From the NCBI GenBank assembly GCA_016873495.1, contig VGXC01000024.1:1-50210 (forward strand): a DNA stretch of 50,210 nt. Direction: 5' to 3'. Positions 24,914-32,843 of the stretch are shown here, in pieces. A program made the translations under genes and the position numbers. Below the pieces are notes generated by a model. It was not told the origin of the DNA. It saw nothing but the letters and a program-made list of their open reading frames with translations, and did not search any database. How positions within the stretch are numbered: position 1 is the stretch's first letter; every line of letters begins with the position of its first letter. This DNA comes from Nitrospira sp. (GTDB lineage Bacteria > Nitrospirota > Nitrospiria > Nitrospirales > Nitrospiraceae).

Positions 24914-26746
24914 TTAGCGCCCGCGCGGCGGGCGGCGTCCACGGCCTCCGCGGCGGCGGTAAGCGGCTCCGCGATGGACCGGCGTGGGGAGCTGGATGAT
25001 CACGGTCGTCCCCTGGCCCGGTCCGCTGGCGATCGAGATCTGCCCCTGGTGTTCCTCGACGATCTTTTTGACCGTGGCCAAGCCCAAGCCGGTTCCGGCT
25101 CGTTTCGTCGTGAAGAAGGGCTCGAAGATCTTGCCCATATGTTCGGTGGGGATCGGGACCCCGTCGTTCTTGATTAGGATCTGCACGTCATGCGCGCGTC
25201 CGGCCTTCACCGGCGAGACCTGGATGTCGAGCTGGCCGCCGGGCGACATAGCCTCCAGCGAGTTTTTGAAGATACTAAGAAAGACCTGCTGGAACTTGCC
25301 GTCGTCGCAGCGGACCTGACTCAGGTTGGCGGCATAGTCCTTGGTGACCCGGATCCGGTTCATATCCAGCTCGGTGGCCACCACAGTCAGCGTATTCTCG
25401 ATAATGTCCGGCACCCGGCAAAGCCGGCGGTTCAGGTCCAGCGGCTTGGCAAAGTCGAGGATCTCGTTGAGAATCGCCTCGACCCGGATGAGGTCGCGCA
25501 TGGCGTTCTCCACGCGGGTCTGCGGGTCGAAATCCAGAATGCCTTCCCCCGTCACTTCTTCGAGTTGCGCCCGGATGGAAGCCAGCGGCTCGCGGATTTC
25601 CGTTGCCAGGAATGCGCTGAACTCGCCCAGGGCAGCCTGCCGCTCCTGCTTCCTGATCAAGGGCTCGGGCGCAGCCAAGGCGGCCGGCTCTGCCGCCGGT
25701 TCCATGGTTTCGCCAGACTCGGTCTCGGTTGCTTGGGCGACCGGCGGCTCTTGGAGCAGCTCGACTAGTTTGACGATCACCGGTTCCAGCACCCTGGCGT
25801 CCGAGAGCCCATATTGCAACGGGGTCTTGGAGCCCAGGGTGAGCGTGCCTCCGACTTGGCCCCGCACGAAAAAAGGCACGACCAGAGCGGAGCGGAATCG
25901 TTCTTTGTAGAGGTGTTTGTGGTCCAGGAATCGTCCCTGCGTGGAGGCCAGGTCGTTGTCCAGGCGGGTCTTTCGGTGGCGGACCGCCCAGCCGGATGCC
26001 GACGTGTCCAGGCCCAGGCGATGGCCTGGCTTGAGATCCTTTTTTTGCTCCCCTCGGACGTCGCCCGCGAGGCCCAGCACTTCCAGAATACCGGCGATCG
26101 GATCGTAGTAGGTGACCCAGGCCCGGTCGAACGGAGTGGCGGCAGCGGCCTCGTTCAGCAGGGCGGTGATCCGTTCTTGTATGGCCGGGGTGGCGTAGGA
26201 GGATGGTGGGGCCAGGACTTCGGCGGCCATGGGGATGGCCGCCTGCGCCGGAGCCGGCTCTTGGGCGACCATCGGAGGGCTGAGCAGCACCGTGCCGTCG
26301 AAGAGGCCGGCTCGCTCCAGCGACCCGGTAATGCTCTCGCCCGCGCCCTCGAGCAGGGTCCGTTCCTTCTTGGTGAAGGCGGCGCCTTCCTTCCTGCCGA
26401 CGACGAGCACGCCATACAGCTTCTGTCTGTGCCGGAGCGGCAGGGCCAGCAGGGCTTTGGCTGCCGGGGTGATCATGCGGAGCCGGACGGCCCGCAGGGC
26501 TTCGCCCTCGCTCACCGGAGCCGGGGCGGCGAGCAGGCTCTGCTCCACGCCCGATAAGGTTCTGACGATGGACTGGACCTCTCGGGGCGCGAAGCCGCGC
26601 GCTCCCTGGGCGACCAGCGGACCGTTAACTCGTTCGCAAATGGCGACCAGCGCCGCATCCATGCCAAGGTCGTTGAGCGCCTCGGTCAGGGTGCGTTGGA
26701 GCGTGGTCTGCTTGCTGGCGCGCGGTTGTTCGGCTGCCTGACCCAT
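24914..26746 (-). CDS. GAF-domain sensor with a degenerate histidine-kinase core
   Basis: A 610-residue cytoplasmic protein. The N-terminal part (about 20-150) and a second region (about 190-335, with TPFDRAWVTYYDPIAG and YKERFRSALVVPFFVRGQVGG) resemble GAF domains. A DHp-like helix pair (about 370-440) and a HATPase_c domain (about 470-590) follow. The ATPase domain keeps the N box (FKNSLEAM), F box (FEPFFTTK) and G2 box (GTGLGLATVKKIVE). In the H box, where kinases read H-E-x-R-N-P-L, this protein reads T-E-I-R-E-P-L, so the phosphorylated His is missing. The G1 box reads NDGVPI. The C-terminus is Arg/Gly-rich. No response regulator is adjacent. Confidence 0.82.
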   Translation of the reverse strand: MGQAAEQPRASKQTTLQRTLTEALNDLGMDAALVAICERVNGPLVAQGARGFAPREVQSIVRTLSGVEQSLLAAPAPVSEGEALRAVRLRMITPAAKALLALPLRHRQKLYGVLVVGRKEGAAFTKKERTLLEGAGESITGSLERAGLFDGTVLLSPPMVAQEPAPAQAAIPMAAEVLAPPSSYATPAIQERITALLNEAAAATPFDRAWVTYYDPIAGILEVLGLAGDVRGEQKKDLKPGHRLGLDTSASGWAVRHRKTRLDNDLASTQGRFLDHKHLYKERFRSALVVPFFVRGQVGGTLTLGSKTPLQYGLSDARVLEPVIVKLVELLQEPPVAQATETESGETMEPAAEPAALAAPEPLIRKQERQAALGEFSAFLATEIREPLASIRAQLEEVTGEGILDFDPQTRVENAMRDLIRVEAILNEILDFAKPLDLNRRLCRVPDIIENTLTVVATELDMNRIRVTKDYAANLSQVRCDDGKFQQVFLSIFKNSLEAMSPGGQLDIQVSPVKAGRAHDVQILIKNDGVPIPTEHMGKIFEPFFTTKRAGTGLGLATVKKIVEEHQGQISIASGPGQGTTVIIQLPTPVHRGAAYRRRGGRGRRPPRGR

Positions 26747-26835
26747 GGGTGTTCCTCTTTCTCTAGCGGGCGCGAATCGTGACTACTCAATATGATAAGG
26801 GCGGCATTTTAGCATGCCGCCGGGCCAATTCAAGT

Positions 26836-27228
26836 TCAATTGATGATGCGGGGGGGCTTGCGGTGAATGACCATCTCGACCTGTCCCTGCTCGGACACCC
26901 AGAGGGTCAGGATCGTGCTGGTCACGCTGATGATCAGCGCGCCCCAGACGGAGGGCCAAAACCCTTCGACGACGAAGCCTTTGACGAGCCAGGCCACGAC
27001 GTGCAGCAGGAGCGCATTGACGACGACCATGAACAGGCCCAGGGACAGGATGATGAAGGGCAAGGTGAATAGATAGAGAACGGGGCGGACGATGGCATTG
27101 AGAAACGCCAGCAGGATCACGGCGGCCACCCCGGCCGAGACCGTCTCGACCGTGATGCCCGGCACGATCTGGCTGGCCAGGAACACGGCGATGCCGGTCA
27201 CCGTGAACCGGATGAGCAGTCCGCGCAT
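26836..27228 (-). CDS. Phage-holin-4/YvlD-like small integral membrane protein
   Basis: A 130-residue protein with four predicted membrane helices: LLIRFTVTGIAVFLASQIVP, VSAGVAAVILLAFLNAIV, LFTLPFIILSLGLFMVVVNALLLHVVAW and VWGALIISVTSTILTLWV. The sequence IVRPVLYLFTLPFIILSLGLF is diagnostic for the family often called 'phage holin family 4' or YvlD, widespread in chromosomes and not evidence of a phage. Its function is unknown. Its ATG overlaps the TGA of the gene upstream (27228), so the two are co-translated. Confidence 0.85.
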   Translation of the reverse strand: MRGLLIRFTVTGIAVFLASQIVPGITVETVSAGVAAVILLAFLNAIVRPVLYLFTLPFIILSLGLFMVVVNALLLHVVAWLVKGFVVEGFWPSVWGALIISVTSTILTLWVSEQGQVEMVIHRKPPRIIN

Positions 27229-27545
27229 CAGTGGGATCCCGGCTTCGGAGGCACGGAGGAGAAGCGCAGTTCGCTGGCCGTCATTCCGGTTGCGTCCTTG
27301 GTCACTTCAGCCACGACGCGATGCCCGACCTTGAGGGCGTCGCGGCTGCTGGTCTCCTTGGTGGTGCGGTAGCTGGTCTTGGCCGTCGTCTTGATCGTCA
27401 CGGTCTTGGAGTCGGGGGTCTGAACGACGACATGATCGGCCGCGATGTCCGTCACGGTCCCCATCACGTGGGCGTTGCCTTCATGGGCCCAGGCGCCAGG
27501 GGAGACTAGGGCCAGGAAGAAAAGAATGCCGAACAAGCGTCGCAT
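27228..27545 (-). CDS. Exported DUF5666-like beta-barrel protein
   Basis: A 105-residue product. The start at 27545 has GAAGGAG eight bases upstream. A signal peptide (about residues 1-20, ending GAWAHE) precedes a small beta-rich domain: VMGTVTDIAADHVVVQTPDSK, VTIKTTAKTSYR, LKVGHRVVAEVTKD. This is the DUF5666/OB-like pattern. The role is unknown; related genes accompany metal-efflux and cytochrome genes. It is 24 bases from the cytochrome gene and one base overlapped with the membrane protein gene, so cytochrome, this protein and the membrane protein form one minus-strand unit. Confidence 0.7.
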   Translation of the reverse strand: MRRLFGILFFLALVSPGAWAHEGNAHVMGTVTDIAADHVVVQTPDSKTVTIKTTAKTSYRTTKETSSRDALKVGHRVVAEVTKDATGMTASELRFSSVPPKPGSH

Positions 27546-27569
27546 TATGGTCTCCTTCGCAATCACCGG

Positions 27570-28106
27570 TTAATGATGATGGGCCGGCGCGGGAGGCGCC
27601 ACATCTTCGCCGCCGAGAAACCGCTTGAATGCGGCCTCTTCCTCCCGTTCCCGCTCGGTTTTCGGATTATAGCGCTTCATCTCCTCCAGTTCATCCGCCG
27701 TGATCGTTGGAAGATGGCGGATGAAGTGCACAAGCTTCCAACTGTCCTGGTCCTCTTCCGGCTTGCCTTTGCCCCAGGCCGGCATGCCGGTGAAGCGGAC
27801 GCCGTTATGGATGACGAAAAACAGCTCGCCGTCCGATAGAGACTGGGTGTCGGCCAGACGCAGATCAGGAGCCTTAGGATAGACGTTCTTGCCGATCGCC
27901 GTCTTGCCGCTCCCGTCATTGGCGTGGCAGGTGGCGCAATGGTCGGCGAAGTGCTGCATCGCTTCTTGCAGGATGGCGGGGGAGGCGGGAATCGGATTGG
28001 TTGCGCTTCGCTGCGACAGGGGAATGGCCAGGTGCCGGGCCTGCCGCGCCATCATGATTTCCAGCGCGCCCGGTTCCTCCTTGGCGCTGAATCCGGTGCT
28101 GAACAT
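27570..28106 (-). CDS. Membrane-anchored class I c-type cytochrome
   Basis: A monoheme cytochrome c. From the ATG at 28106 it has 178 residues, with CATCH (about 57-61) as the haem site and a Met in FTGMPAWGKG as the likely sixth ligand. It ends in a charged helix and APAHHH. Reading the same frame upstream gives SKIWLGLLTLAVVAAIGAVGWV, a clear membrane anchor. It is reachable only from a CTG at 28193, which has AGGAG ten bases upstream. The ATG has no ribosome binding site and would give a cytoplasmic protein that could not receive haem, so the longer form is more likely real. It may shuttle electrons in the periplasm. Confidence 0.85.
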   Translation of the reverse strand: MFSTGFSAKEEPGALEIMMARQARHLAIPLSQRSATNPIPASPAILQEAMQHFADHCATCHANDGSGKTAIGKNVYPKAPDLRLADTQSLSDGELFFVIHNGVRFTGMPAWGKGKPEEDQDSWKLVHFIRHLPTITADELEEMKRYNPKTEREREEEAAFKRFLGGEDVAPPAPAHHH

Positions 28107-28193
28107 CCGATAGCCGACCCAGCCGACCGCGCCGATGGCCGCGACGACCGCGAGGGTCAGGAGGCCGAGCCAGATTTTGCTGTGTGTAGTCAG

Positions 28194-28429
28194 GACGCAC
28201 CTGCTCCTGCGACAAAAGACGCATCCAGTATACAGGCTTCACCGGTCCCTCGCCAAGGCTTGCGACAAGAGGGGTGAAACCTGTCCTGCCCAGGCCCGCG
28301 ATCAGTCGAACCAGTTCCGTCCTGAACCGTTCCAGTTGACTTCCCTGTGGAGTTTCGTTACTGGTGCTGCCTGGCCGATCGGTGACTGCTGCGACCGTCT
28401 GTGCCGCCCGCACGGGGGGAGGAACGGCG
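28194..28429. other. Divergent gap with a near-perfect 12-bp inverted repeat
   Basis: Between the cytochrome and the unknown gene lie ACAGGCTTCACC (28232-28243) and GGTGAAACCTGT (28273-28284), an inverted repeat matching at 11 of 12 positions with a 29-base centre. It may be an operator or an RNA structure for the cytochrome unit. I see no other gene. Confidence 0.35.
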
Positions 28430-29605
28430 ATGTCCCGTTTCGATCGAGCACTGGAGATGCTGCAAACCTCGTTGAAGGTCATGTTTCACTCCGTCGGTCT
28501 TACGGGGCTCGAAGAGATCGAGCCGATTGTTCAAACCATCATCGGCAGCGAGTGCACGCCGGCTTTGTGGGCCCAACTGGGATTGCTCTGCTCCGGATAT
28601 TCCACGGTCAAGCTTCGCGGCGGCACGTTGGCGGACTCGGCTGTCTGGGAGGTCGCCAAGTTTTTTTCGCGGACCCGCCCCCGGCCGGTCCAAGTGTGGC
28701 CGCCCCTGTTCGATCACCGCCGGGTGCACATCGGGACGTTACTCCAACTGTGGCGTCGTGTGGCCAGCGATACGGAGGAAGGTCTGAATGGTCGTGGAAT
28801 CCGGACGATCTTGGATGTTGGGCCCTGGGGCGGCTTCAATTTCGTCGTGGGTTCCGATGGGTACACGCGGATGCCCTTCGCCAGGCTCACCTTGGCTGTC
28901 GGCAGCCTATCTGCCGTGCCGTTACACGAGCAGGGCGGCCCGTTCTTCGAAGAGTTTATGCCCCGCTATATCCGGCTCCTGGCGTCCGAGGGGCTGCCCC
29001 TTCCCGACGAGTGGCAGTATCGGAACCCAAGGCGTGATGGCGCAGGGCGTCTGGTCGAACTCTCCCGCGTGTATTATTTCCCGAACCATACCTACGATCG
29101 CCGCACGTTCGTGAAGGTCCGATTTTCCAAAGAATTCGAAACCTATGAAGAGGTGCTCGTGCGGGATTTGCTGGAAGGGCTGGCCAGGCTCTTCCACACC
29201 ACGGATTGGGACGCCTATAAGGCGGAGACTCCGGACGTGGATGTGCGGTTCGACATCCAGGACTTCATCTCCCTCAACCACGTGCTGGAGGGTCTGTATA
29301 CCCGCCCCGAGAGCGAAGAGGCGCTGTTGCAGGAGATCAAGGAGGGGTTTCGCGGCGCCATTCGCCAACGGCGGGTGCTCTACGATTTCCTGGATCGAAT
29401 CGTTGCTTCCAAGTGGGTTGAGAATCTCTCCTGGGCGATCGCGCAAACGGTGTTGGGCATCAAGCGGTACGAGCGGCCGTTCAGTCTCAGCCGAGAGATC
29501 ATCACGACCCCGCTTCCGGCCCGGCTCATGATCCCCGTGTATCGGCATCTGACGGCCTACCACGATATGATCGCTGCGCGGCGCCCGTCCGGTTTGTCCG
29601 CCTAG
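28430..29605 (+). CDS. Protein of unknown function, 391 residues
   Basis: I do not recognise this protein. It starts at 28430 after GGGGGAGG and has no signal peptide or membrane segment. It looks mixed alpha/beta: SRFDRALEMLQTSLKVMFHS at the N-terminus, a Gly/Trp segment ILDVGPWGGFNFVVGSDGY and aromatic-rich VYYFPNHTYDRRTFVKVRF. The long C-terminal half is helical and acidic (EALLQEIKEGFRGAIRQRRV). It stands alone on the plus strand. Its stop overlaps the opposing methyltransferase stop by four bases. A cytoplasmic enzyme or scaffold is possible, but nothing in it decides. Confidence 0.7.
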   Translation: MSRFDRALEMLQTSLKVMFHSVGLTGLEEIEPIVQTIIGSECTPALWAQLGLLCSGYSTVKLRGGTLADSAVWEVAKFFSRTRPRPVQVWPPLFDHRRVHIGTLLQLWRRVASDTEEGLNGRGIRTILDVGPWGGFNFVVGSDGYTRMPFARLTLAVGSLSAVPLHEQGGPFFEEFMPRYIRLLASEGLPLPDEWQYRNPRRDGAGRLVELSRVYYFPNHTYDRRTFVKVRFSKEFETYEEVLVRDLLEGLARLFHTTDWDAYKAETPDVDVRFDIQDFISLNHVLEGLYTRPESEEALLQEIKEGFRGAIRQRRVLYDFLDRIVASKWVENLSWAIAQTVLGIKRYERPFSLSREIITTPLPARLMIPVYRHLTAYHDMIAARRPSGLSA

Positions 29606-30627
29606 CGCCTGTTGAGCCCTTTCCAGACCGGCTCAGTTGAGGTCGTTGCGCGGATCTTGGTGGCCTCCAGGAGCCCGACCCCGGCGGTGATGCGTCGTCG
29701 GTGGAAACGGCCGAACCCTAGCTCCCGCAACCATCCCTCGACCTCTGCCCACCCGTAGGATCGTCCGCTCGCGGTGAACTTGTACATAACCAATGAAAAC
29801 ACGGCGGCTTCTGTCGGCCCGGTCAGGGTCTTATCGAGGAAGAATTCCACGATAAACAGTTTGCCGGTCGGGCGCAGCGCGTCATGGATGCGTCCCAACA
29901 GGACCCGGTTCTCCCGCTCGTTGAAATCGTGCAGGATGTTGGCCGCAAGGGCCGCGTCGTACCCGCCTCCGAAGTCGGCGGAGAAGACGTCTCCGTGTCG
30001 CAGGATCAGGCGGCGCTGGAGGTTGTGGCGGCGGATCAAGGCCTTTGCGGTTGCCACGTGCTGGTCGACGATCGTGCCGGTCAGTCCGGGATATCGCCGC
30101 GCCAGCTCGACGGCATAGGACCCAGGCCCTCCGGCGACGTCCAGAAACCGCGCGGCCCCTCGCCGAAGGCGCATGGCCGCAACCGTCGGCGGTGCAAGGA
30201 TGTGGCTGCGCTCGTACATGGCCAGGGCGAACCGGCGGCGGAACGAGGGCGTGGCCGTCAGTGCCGCCCAGCCCCGCCTCCCGCTCCTGATCGTGGCCGT
30301 CATGTCCGTCCAATCCGACCAATGGTGGTTCAGGAGCCAGAGCAGATTGGTAATGGCCGTGGGACTTTTCCCATCCAGATAGTGCCGGCCCAGGTCGGTA
30401 TTGCCGTACCGGCGGCGTCGGAGCAGGAGCAGGCCCATGCCGATCAAGGCGTTGAGGAGCAGGCGCAGGCCTTCTCGGTCGGCCTTGCATCGAACGGCCA
30501 GGTCCTCAATCGTTCGCCACTGTGTTCCGATGGCGGTGAAGAGCCCTAATTCGTTGGCAACCAGTAACGCCTTGGATTCGGCATAGCTGTTGGCCAATTC
30601 CATCAACTCGGCGTAGGTCTTCAGCAT
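29602..30627 (-). CDS. SAM-dependent O-methyltransferase (CrtF/hydroxyneurosporene-type family)
   Basis: A 341-residue class I methyltransferase with the two-part plan of plant-type O-methyltransferases. The N-terminal winged-helix dimerisation domain (about 1-95, AESKALLVANELGLFTAIG) is followed by a Rossmann domain with motif I LDVAGGPGSYAVELARRYPG (about 165-184), HGDVFSADF and AANILHDFNERENRVLL. The same fold includes CrtF, which methylates carotenoid 1-hydroxyl groups. It is the last gene of an operon whose first gene is a CruF-like carotenoid hydratase, so methylation of that hydroxyl is a reasonable guess. Other acceptors cannot be excluded. Confidence 0.85.
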   Translation of the reverse strand: MLKTYAELMELANSYAESKALLVANELGLFTAIGTQWRTIEDLAVRCKADREGLRLLLNALIGMGLLLLRRRRYGNTDLGRHYLDGKSPTAITNLLWLLNHHWSDWTDMTATIRSGRRGWAALTATPSFRRRFALAMYERSHILAPPTVAAMRLRRGAARFLDVAGGPGSYAVELARRYPGLTGTIVDQHVATAKALIRRHNLQRRLILRHGDVFSADFGGGYDAALAANILHDFNERENRVLLGRIHDALRPTGKLFIVEFFLDKTLTGPTEAAVFSLVMYKFTASGRSYGWAEVEGWLRELGFGRFHRRRITAGVGLLEATKIRATTSTEPVWKGLNRR

Positions 30628-30636
30628 GGCGTCAGG

Positions 30637-31488
30637 TCAACGTACGTCCATGTCCAGCAGCATGCCGTGCGCAAAGTGAGGGGTTCGCGTCACCGGGTCG
30701 GAAAGAAAGCAGATCAAGCCATATCGGCCCGGCTGGAGATCGACCGAAAAGAACCCTTCCTGCCCCGGGGCAAGGCCGGTCACTCCGCCGATATGGCGGC
30801 CGGCTTGATTGTCCGGGTTGCCGGGGACGAACGCGTCGAGGAAGTCTTGGGTCGTCGCTCCCGACGCAAGCTGAACGAAGACGATCTCGTGCGCCTGGCG
30901 GCCGCTGTTATGCATTCGAACCGTCTGCGGTCCGACGCGCAGCGGGTGGTCGCTCGAAAAGGAAAAATCCCGCGCCGTGATCGTGACGTCCGCCAAGGGC
31001 GGCTGGGGCGCCTGTTTCACGGAAGCGCTCACCCGCAACGAGCGCACCATGCCGTGTAGGACATGAGGACGCCCGCGGACATCGGGGATCCCACAGATCA
31101 CGACATAGTCTCCCGCTTCCAGAAGGATGGTGGCCCAGGCCTCGCCCCCTGGCGGTACGCTGTTCACGCCGCCGGCCCGTTGAATCCATGACGGGAGCTG
31201 CGACCAGTCGGCGGCGATGGCCGAGCGGAAATCCTCGGCGGTCTTGTTCGTGGGTAACTTTAAGAACAGGGCCTGATGGATGTCCCGCCCATGATTGGCC
31301 AGCCGAATGGAACGCCATCCCTGGTCGATCCGGTCCGGACCCGTGAAGGAGAACTCCTCCGCCGTGAACGTGACGTCGGCTGCCATGGCGACACAGCTCC
31401 AGTCTGGCAACACGATGAGGCTCCAAGCCCAGACCAAGGCCGCCCTGCTGAGCTTGCTCCGGCTCCTCACAGGGATTCGAACGATCAT
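30637..31488 (-). CDS. Exported protein with two cupredoxin domains
   Basis: A 283-residue protein with an N-terminal signal region (about 12-36, ending AMAADVT) and two homologous cupredoxin domains (about 37-155 and 165-283). Each keeps a possible type 1 copper ligand set: His in RDIHQALFL and RQAHEIVFV, then C-G-I-P-D...P-H-V-L-H-G-M and C-F-L-S-D...P-H-F-A-H-G-M. Such domains carry electrons or bind copper in the periplasm. Its ATG overlaps the CruF-like gene's TGA by four bases (ATGA), and the methyltransferase follows nine bases later. Why a copper protein sits in a carotenoid-type operon is unclear. Confidence 0.8.
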   Translation of the reverse strand: MIVRIPVRSRSKLSRAALVWAWSLIVLPDWSCVAMAADVTFTAEEFSFTGPDRIDQGWRSIRLANHGRDIHQALFLKLPTNKTAEDFRSAIAADWSQLPSWIQRAGGVNSVPPGGEAWATILLEAGDYVVICGIPDVRGRPHVLHGMVRSLRVSASVKQAPQPPLADVTITARDFSFSSDHPLRVGPQTVRMHNSGRQAHEIVFVQLASGATTQDFLDAFVPGNPDNQAGRHIGGVTGLAPGQEGFFSVDLQPGRYGLICFLSDPVTRTPHFAHGMLLDMDVR

Positions 31489-32360
31489 GGGTTGCTTGGC
31501 ACGCCGGAACTCTGGGGCGAGACGTGACTCGGAGGAGACAGACGGCCCAGAAGGCGCAAGATCAGCAGTGCCGTGAGGGGAAGGAAGATCAACAGGCCGG
31601 TCATGCCCAGTTGGGCTTCGCCGATCCAGAACGTGACACCCAGGTTGAAGGCCAGGACTCCATAGTAGAGGCCGACGCCCAGGAGCACGTTGCCGGTCAT
31701 GACCGTGTGGTCTCCGTCCCGGTGTCCGCGCGCCGGCGACAGCTGGCGATCGAGAAAGAAATAGGCCGACAGGGCGAGCAGTCCGACCACGGCCCAGCCG
31801 ACGAAGTTGGCGACCGGGACCCCGTAGTACACGCCGGGCTCGGGATAGTAATAGATCTTCCCCAGGAACCAGCGTTCGCCGCGCAGGGCGACCGGATCGA
31901 TGATGATGTCGATAAAGGTGAAGAAGAGCACGGTGAGCTTGAGCACCGGCCAGGAAGTGCGAATACGGCTGCTGAACAGGAGGGCCGGCCAGGTGTGCCG
32001 TCGGAACATGTTGACCGGTTCGACTTCGTGGTTGCCGCGGGCGGGCAGTAAATAGAACAGAGCCAGGCAGTAGCTGGCATAGAGGAGAAAGGAAAACGAG
32101 AGGGAGTCGAAGAACGGCACGCCGACGATGAACAATTCTTGGTCGATCGTCGAGTTGGTGTAGAAATACCAGCCGAAGGGGATGCCTGTCCTGATGGAGG
32201 AGGCTTCGCAGACGAAGGCCGTGAACCAGGTGACGACCCAAAAGAGCACCGTGCGCCGCCAGCCCAGCAAACGGACGGAGCAGAACAGAAAGGCGGCCAT
32301 GAACACGAAGACATAGGGGCGGAGCAGGAGCGTGCCTAGCAGCAGACCTGGAAGGCCCAT
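31485..32360 (-). CDS. CruF-like carotenoid biosynthesis membrane protein (1'-hydratase family)
   Basis: A 291-residue integral membrane protein with about seven to eight helices. It begins with MGLPGLLLGTLLLRPYVFVF and contains VCEASSIRTGIPFGWYFYT, FFDSLSFSFLLYASYCLAL and FTFIDIIIDPVALRGERWFL, which match the DUF422/CruF family. CruF adds water to the psi-end of gamma-carotene-like carotenoids, giving a 1'-hydroxyl. A promoter (TTGACA-17-TAAAGG) lies upstream and AGGAG precedes the ATG. It leads the operon with the cupredoxin and O-methyltransferase genes. No phytoene synthase or desaturase is in the window. Confidence 0.82.
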   Translation of the reverse strand: MGLPGLLLGTLLLRPYVFVFMAAFLFCSVRLLGWRRTVLFWVVTWFTAFVCEASSIRTGIPFGWYFYTNSTIDQELFIVGVPFFDSLSFSFLLYASYCLALFYLLPARGNHEVEPVNMFRRHTWPALLFSSRIRTSWPVLKLTVLFFTFIDIIIDPVALRGERWFLGKIYYYPEPGVYYGVPVANFVGWAVVGLLALSAYFFLDRQLSPARGHRDGDHTVMTGNVLLGVGLYYGVLAFNLGVTFWIGEAQLGMTGLLIFLPLTALLILRLLGRLSPPSHVSPQSSGVPSNP

Positions 32361-32447
32361 GAGATCTCCTGACAGTTCAGAGCGTTGCGCCAGCCATGGG
32401 TCTGCCGGTGTAGGGCCGGGGAAACGGATGGCGCAGATCCGGACGAG

Positions 32448-32476
32448 CCTTTAATGAACGGGGGGCGCCCTGTCAA
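32448..32476 (-). promoter_or_regulatory. Promoter of the cruF-like operon (TTGACA-17-TAAAGG)
   Basis: On the minus strand a perfect -35 TTGACA (32476-32471) overlaps the end of the PII-like gene. A 17-base spacer leads to TAAAGG (32453-32448). The leader to the ATG at 32360 is about 80 bases. Confidence 0.5.
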
Positions 32477-32814
32477 GAGCCGCCTGCCGGTTTGCCGAAA
32501 TACTCCTGGCGGCTCACGGCGACATCGCTGACGAACATCACCCCGGAGTAGCGCTCGAACAGGGGACGCAGTCCGGCCAGGATCGGCTCCACCTTCTCGG
32601 CGGGTACCACCGCCATGATCATCACTTGGCTTTCCTGTTCGCTGAACATGAAATGGGCCTCATGTACGCCGTGGTGGCCCTTCCCCGAGATGTTGCCGAT
32701 GATCGTGTAGCCGCTGGCTTGGATCTTGTCCAGCAGCTCGGTCACGAACGGCCGGTGCTCGCCGGCCACGATCACACGCACTTCCTTCATGGAATGCAGC
32801 GTCAATTCGCCCAT
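32473..32814 (-). CDS. PII-like signalling protein of the inorganic-carbon operon
   Basis: A 113-residue protein with the ferredoxin-like PII fold. It shows VRVIVAGEHRPFVTELLDKI, the glycine-rich GNISGKGHHGVHEAHF (T-loop region, with H-G-V-H as in PII-like relatives), VMIMAVVPAEKVEPILAGLR and a C-terminal SDVAVSRQEYF. The T-loop is short and lacks the uridylylated Tyr of GlnB, as in carbon-related PII homologues. The start at 32814 is set by AAGGAG eight bases upstream. It is 29 bases after dabA on the same strand. PII-like genes accompany DabA/DUF2309 genes in other autotrophs, so control of bicarbonate uptake by a nucleotide or bicarbonate signal is likely. Confidence 0.8.
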   Translation of the reverse strand: MGELTLHSMKEVRVIVAGEHRPFVTELLDKIQASGYTIIGNISGKGHHGVHEAHFMFSEQESQVMIMAVVPAEKVEPILAGLRPLFERYSGVMFVSDVAVSRQEYFGKPAGGS

Positions 32815-32843
32815 ACGGTTCGCTCCTTCCCCGGCCTCCGCCC

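Noticed and set aside
26836-27228. 'Phage holin' as evidence of a prophage
   Set aside because: This family is a common chromosomal membrane protein and no phage gene surrounds it.
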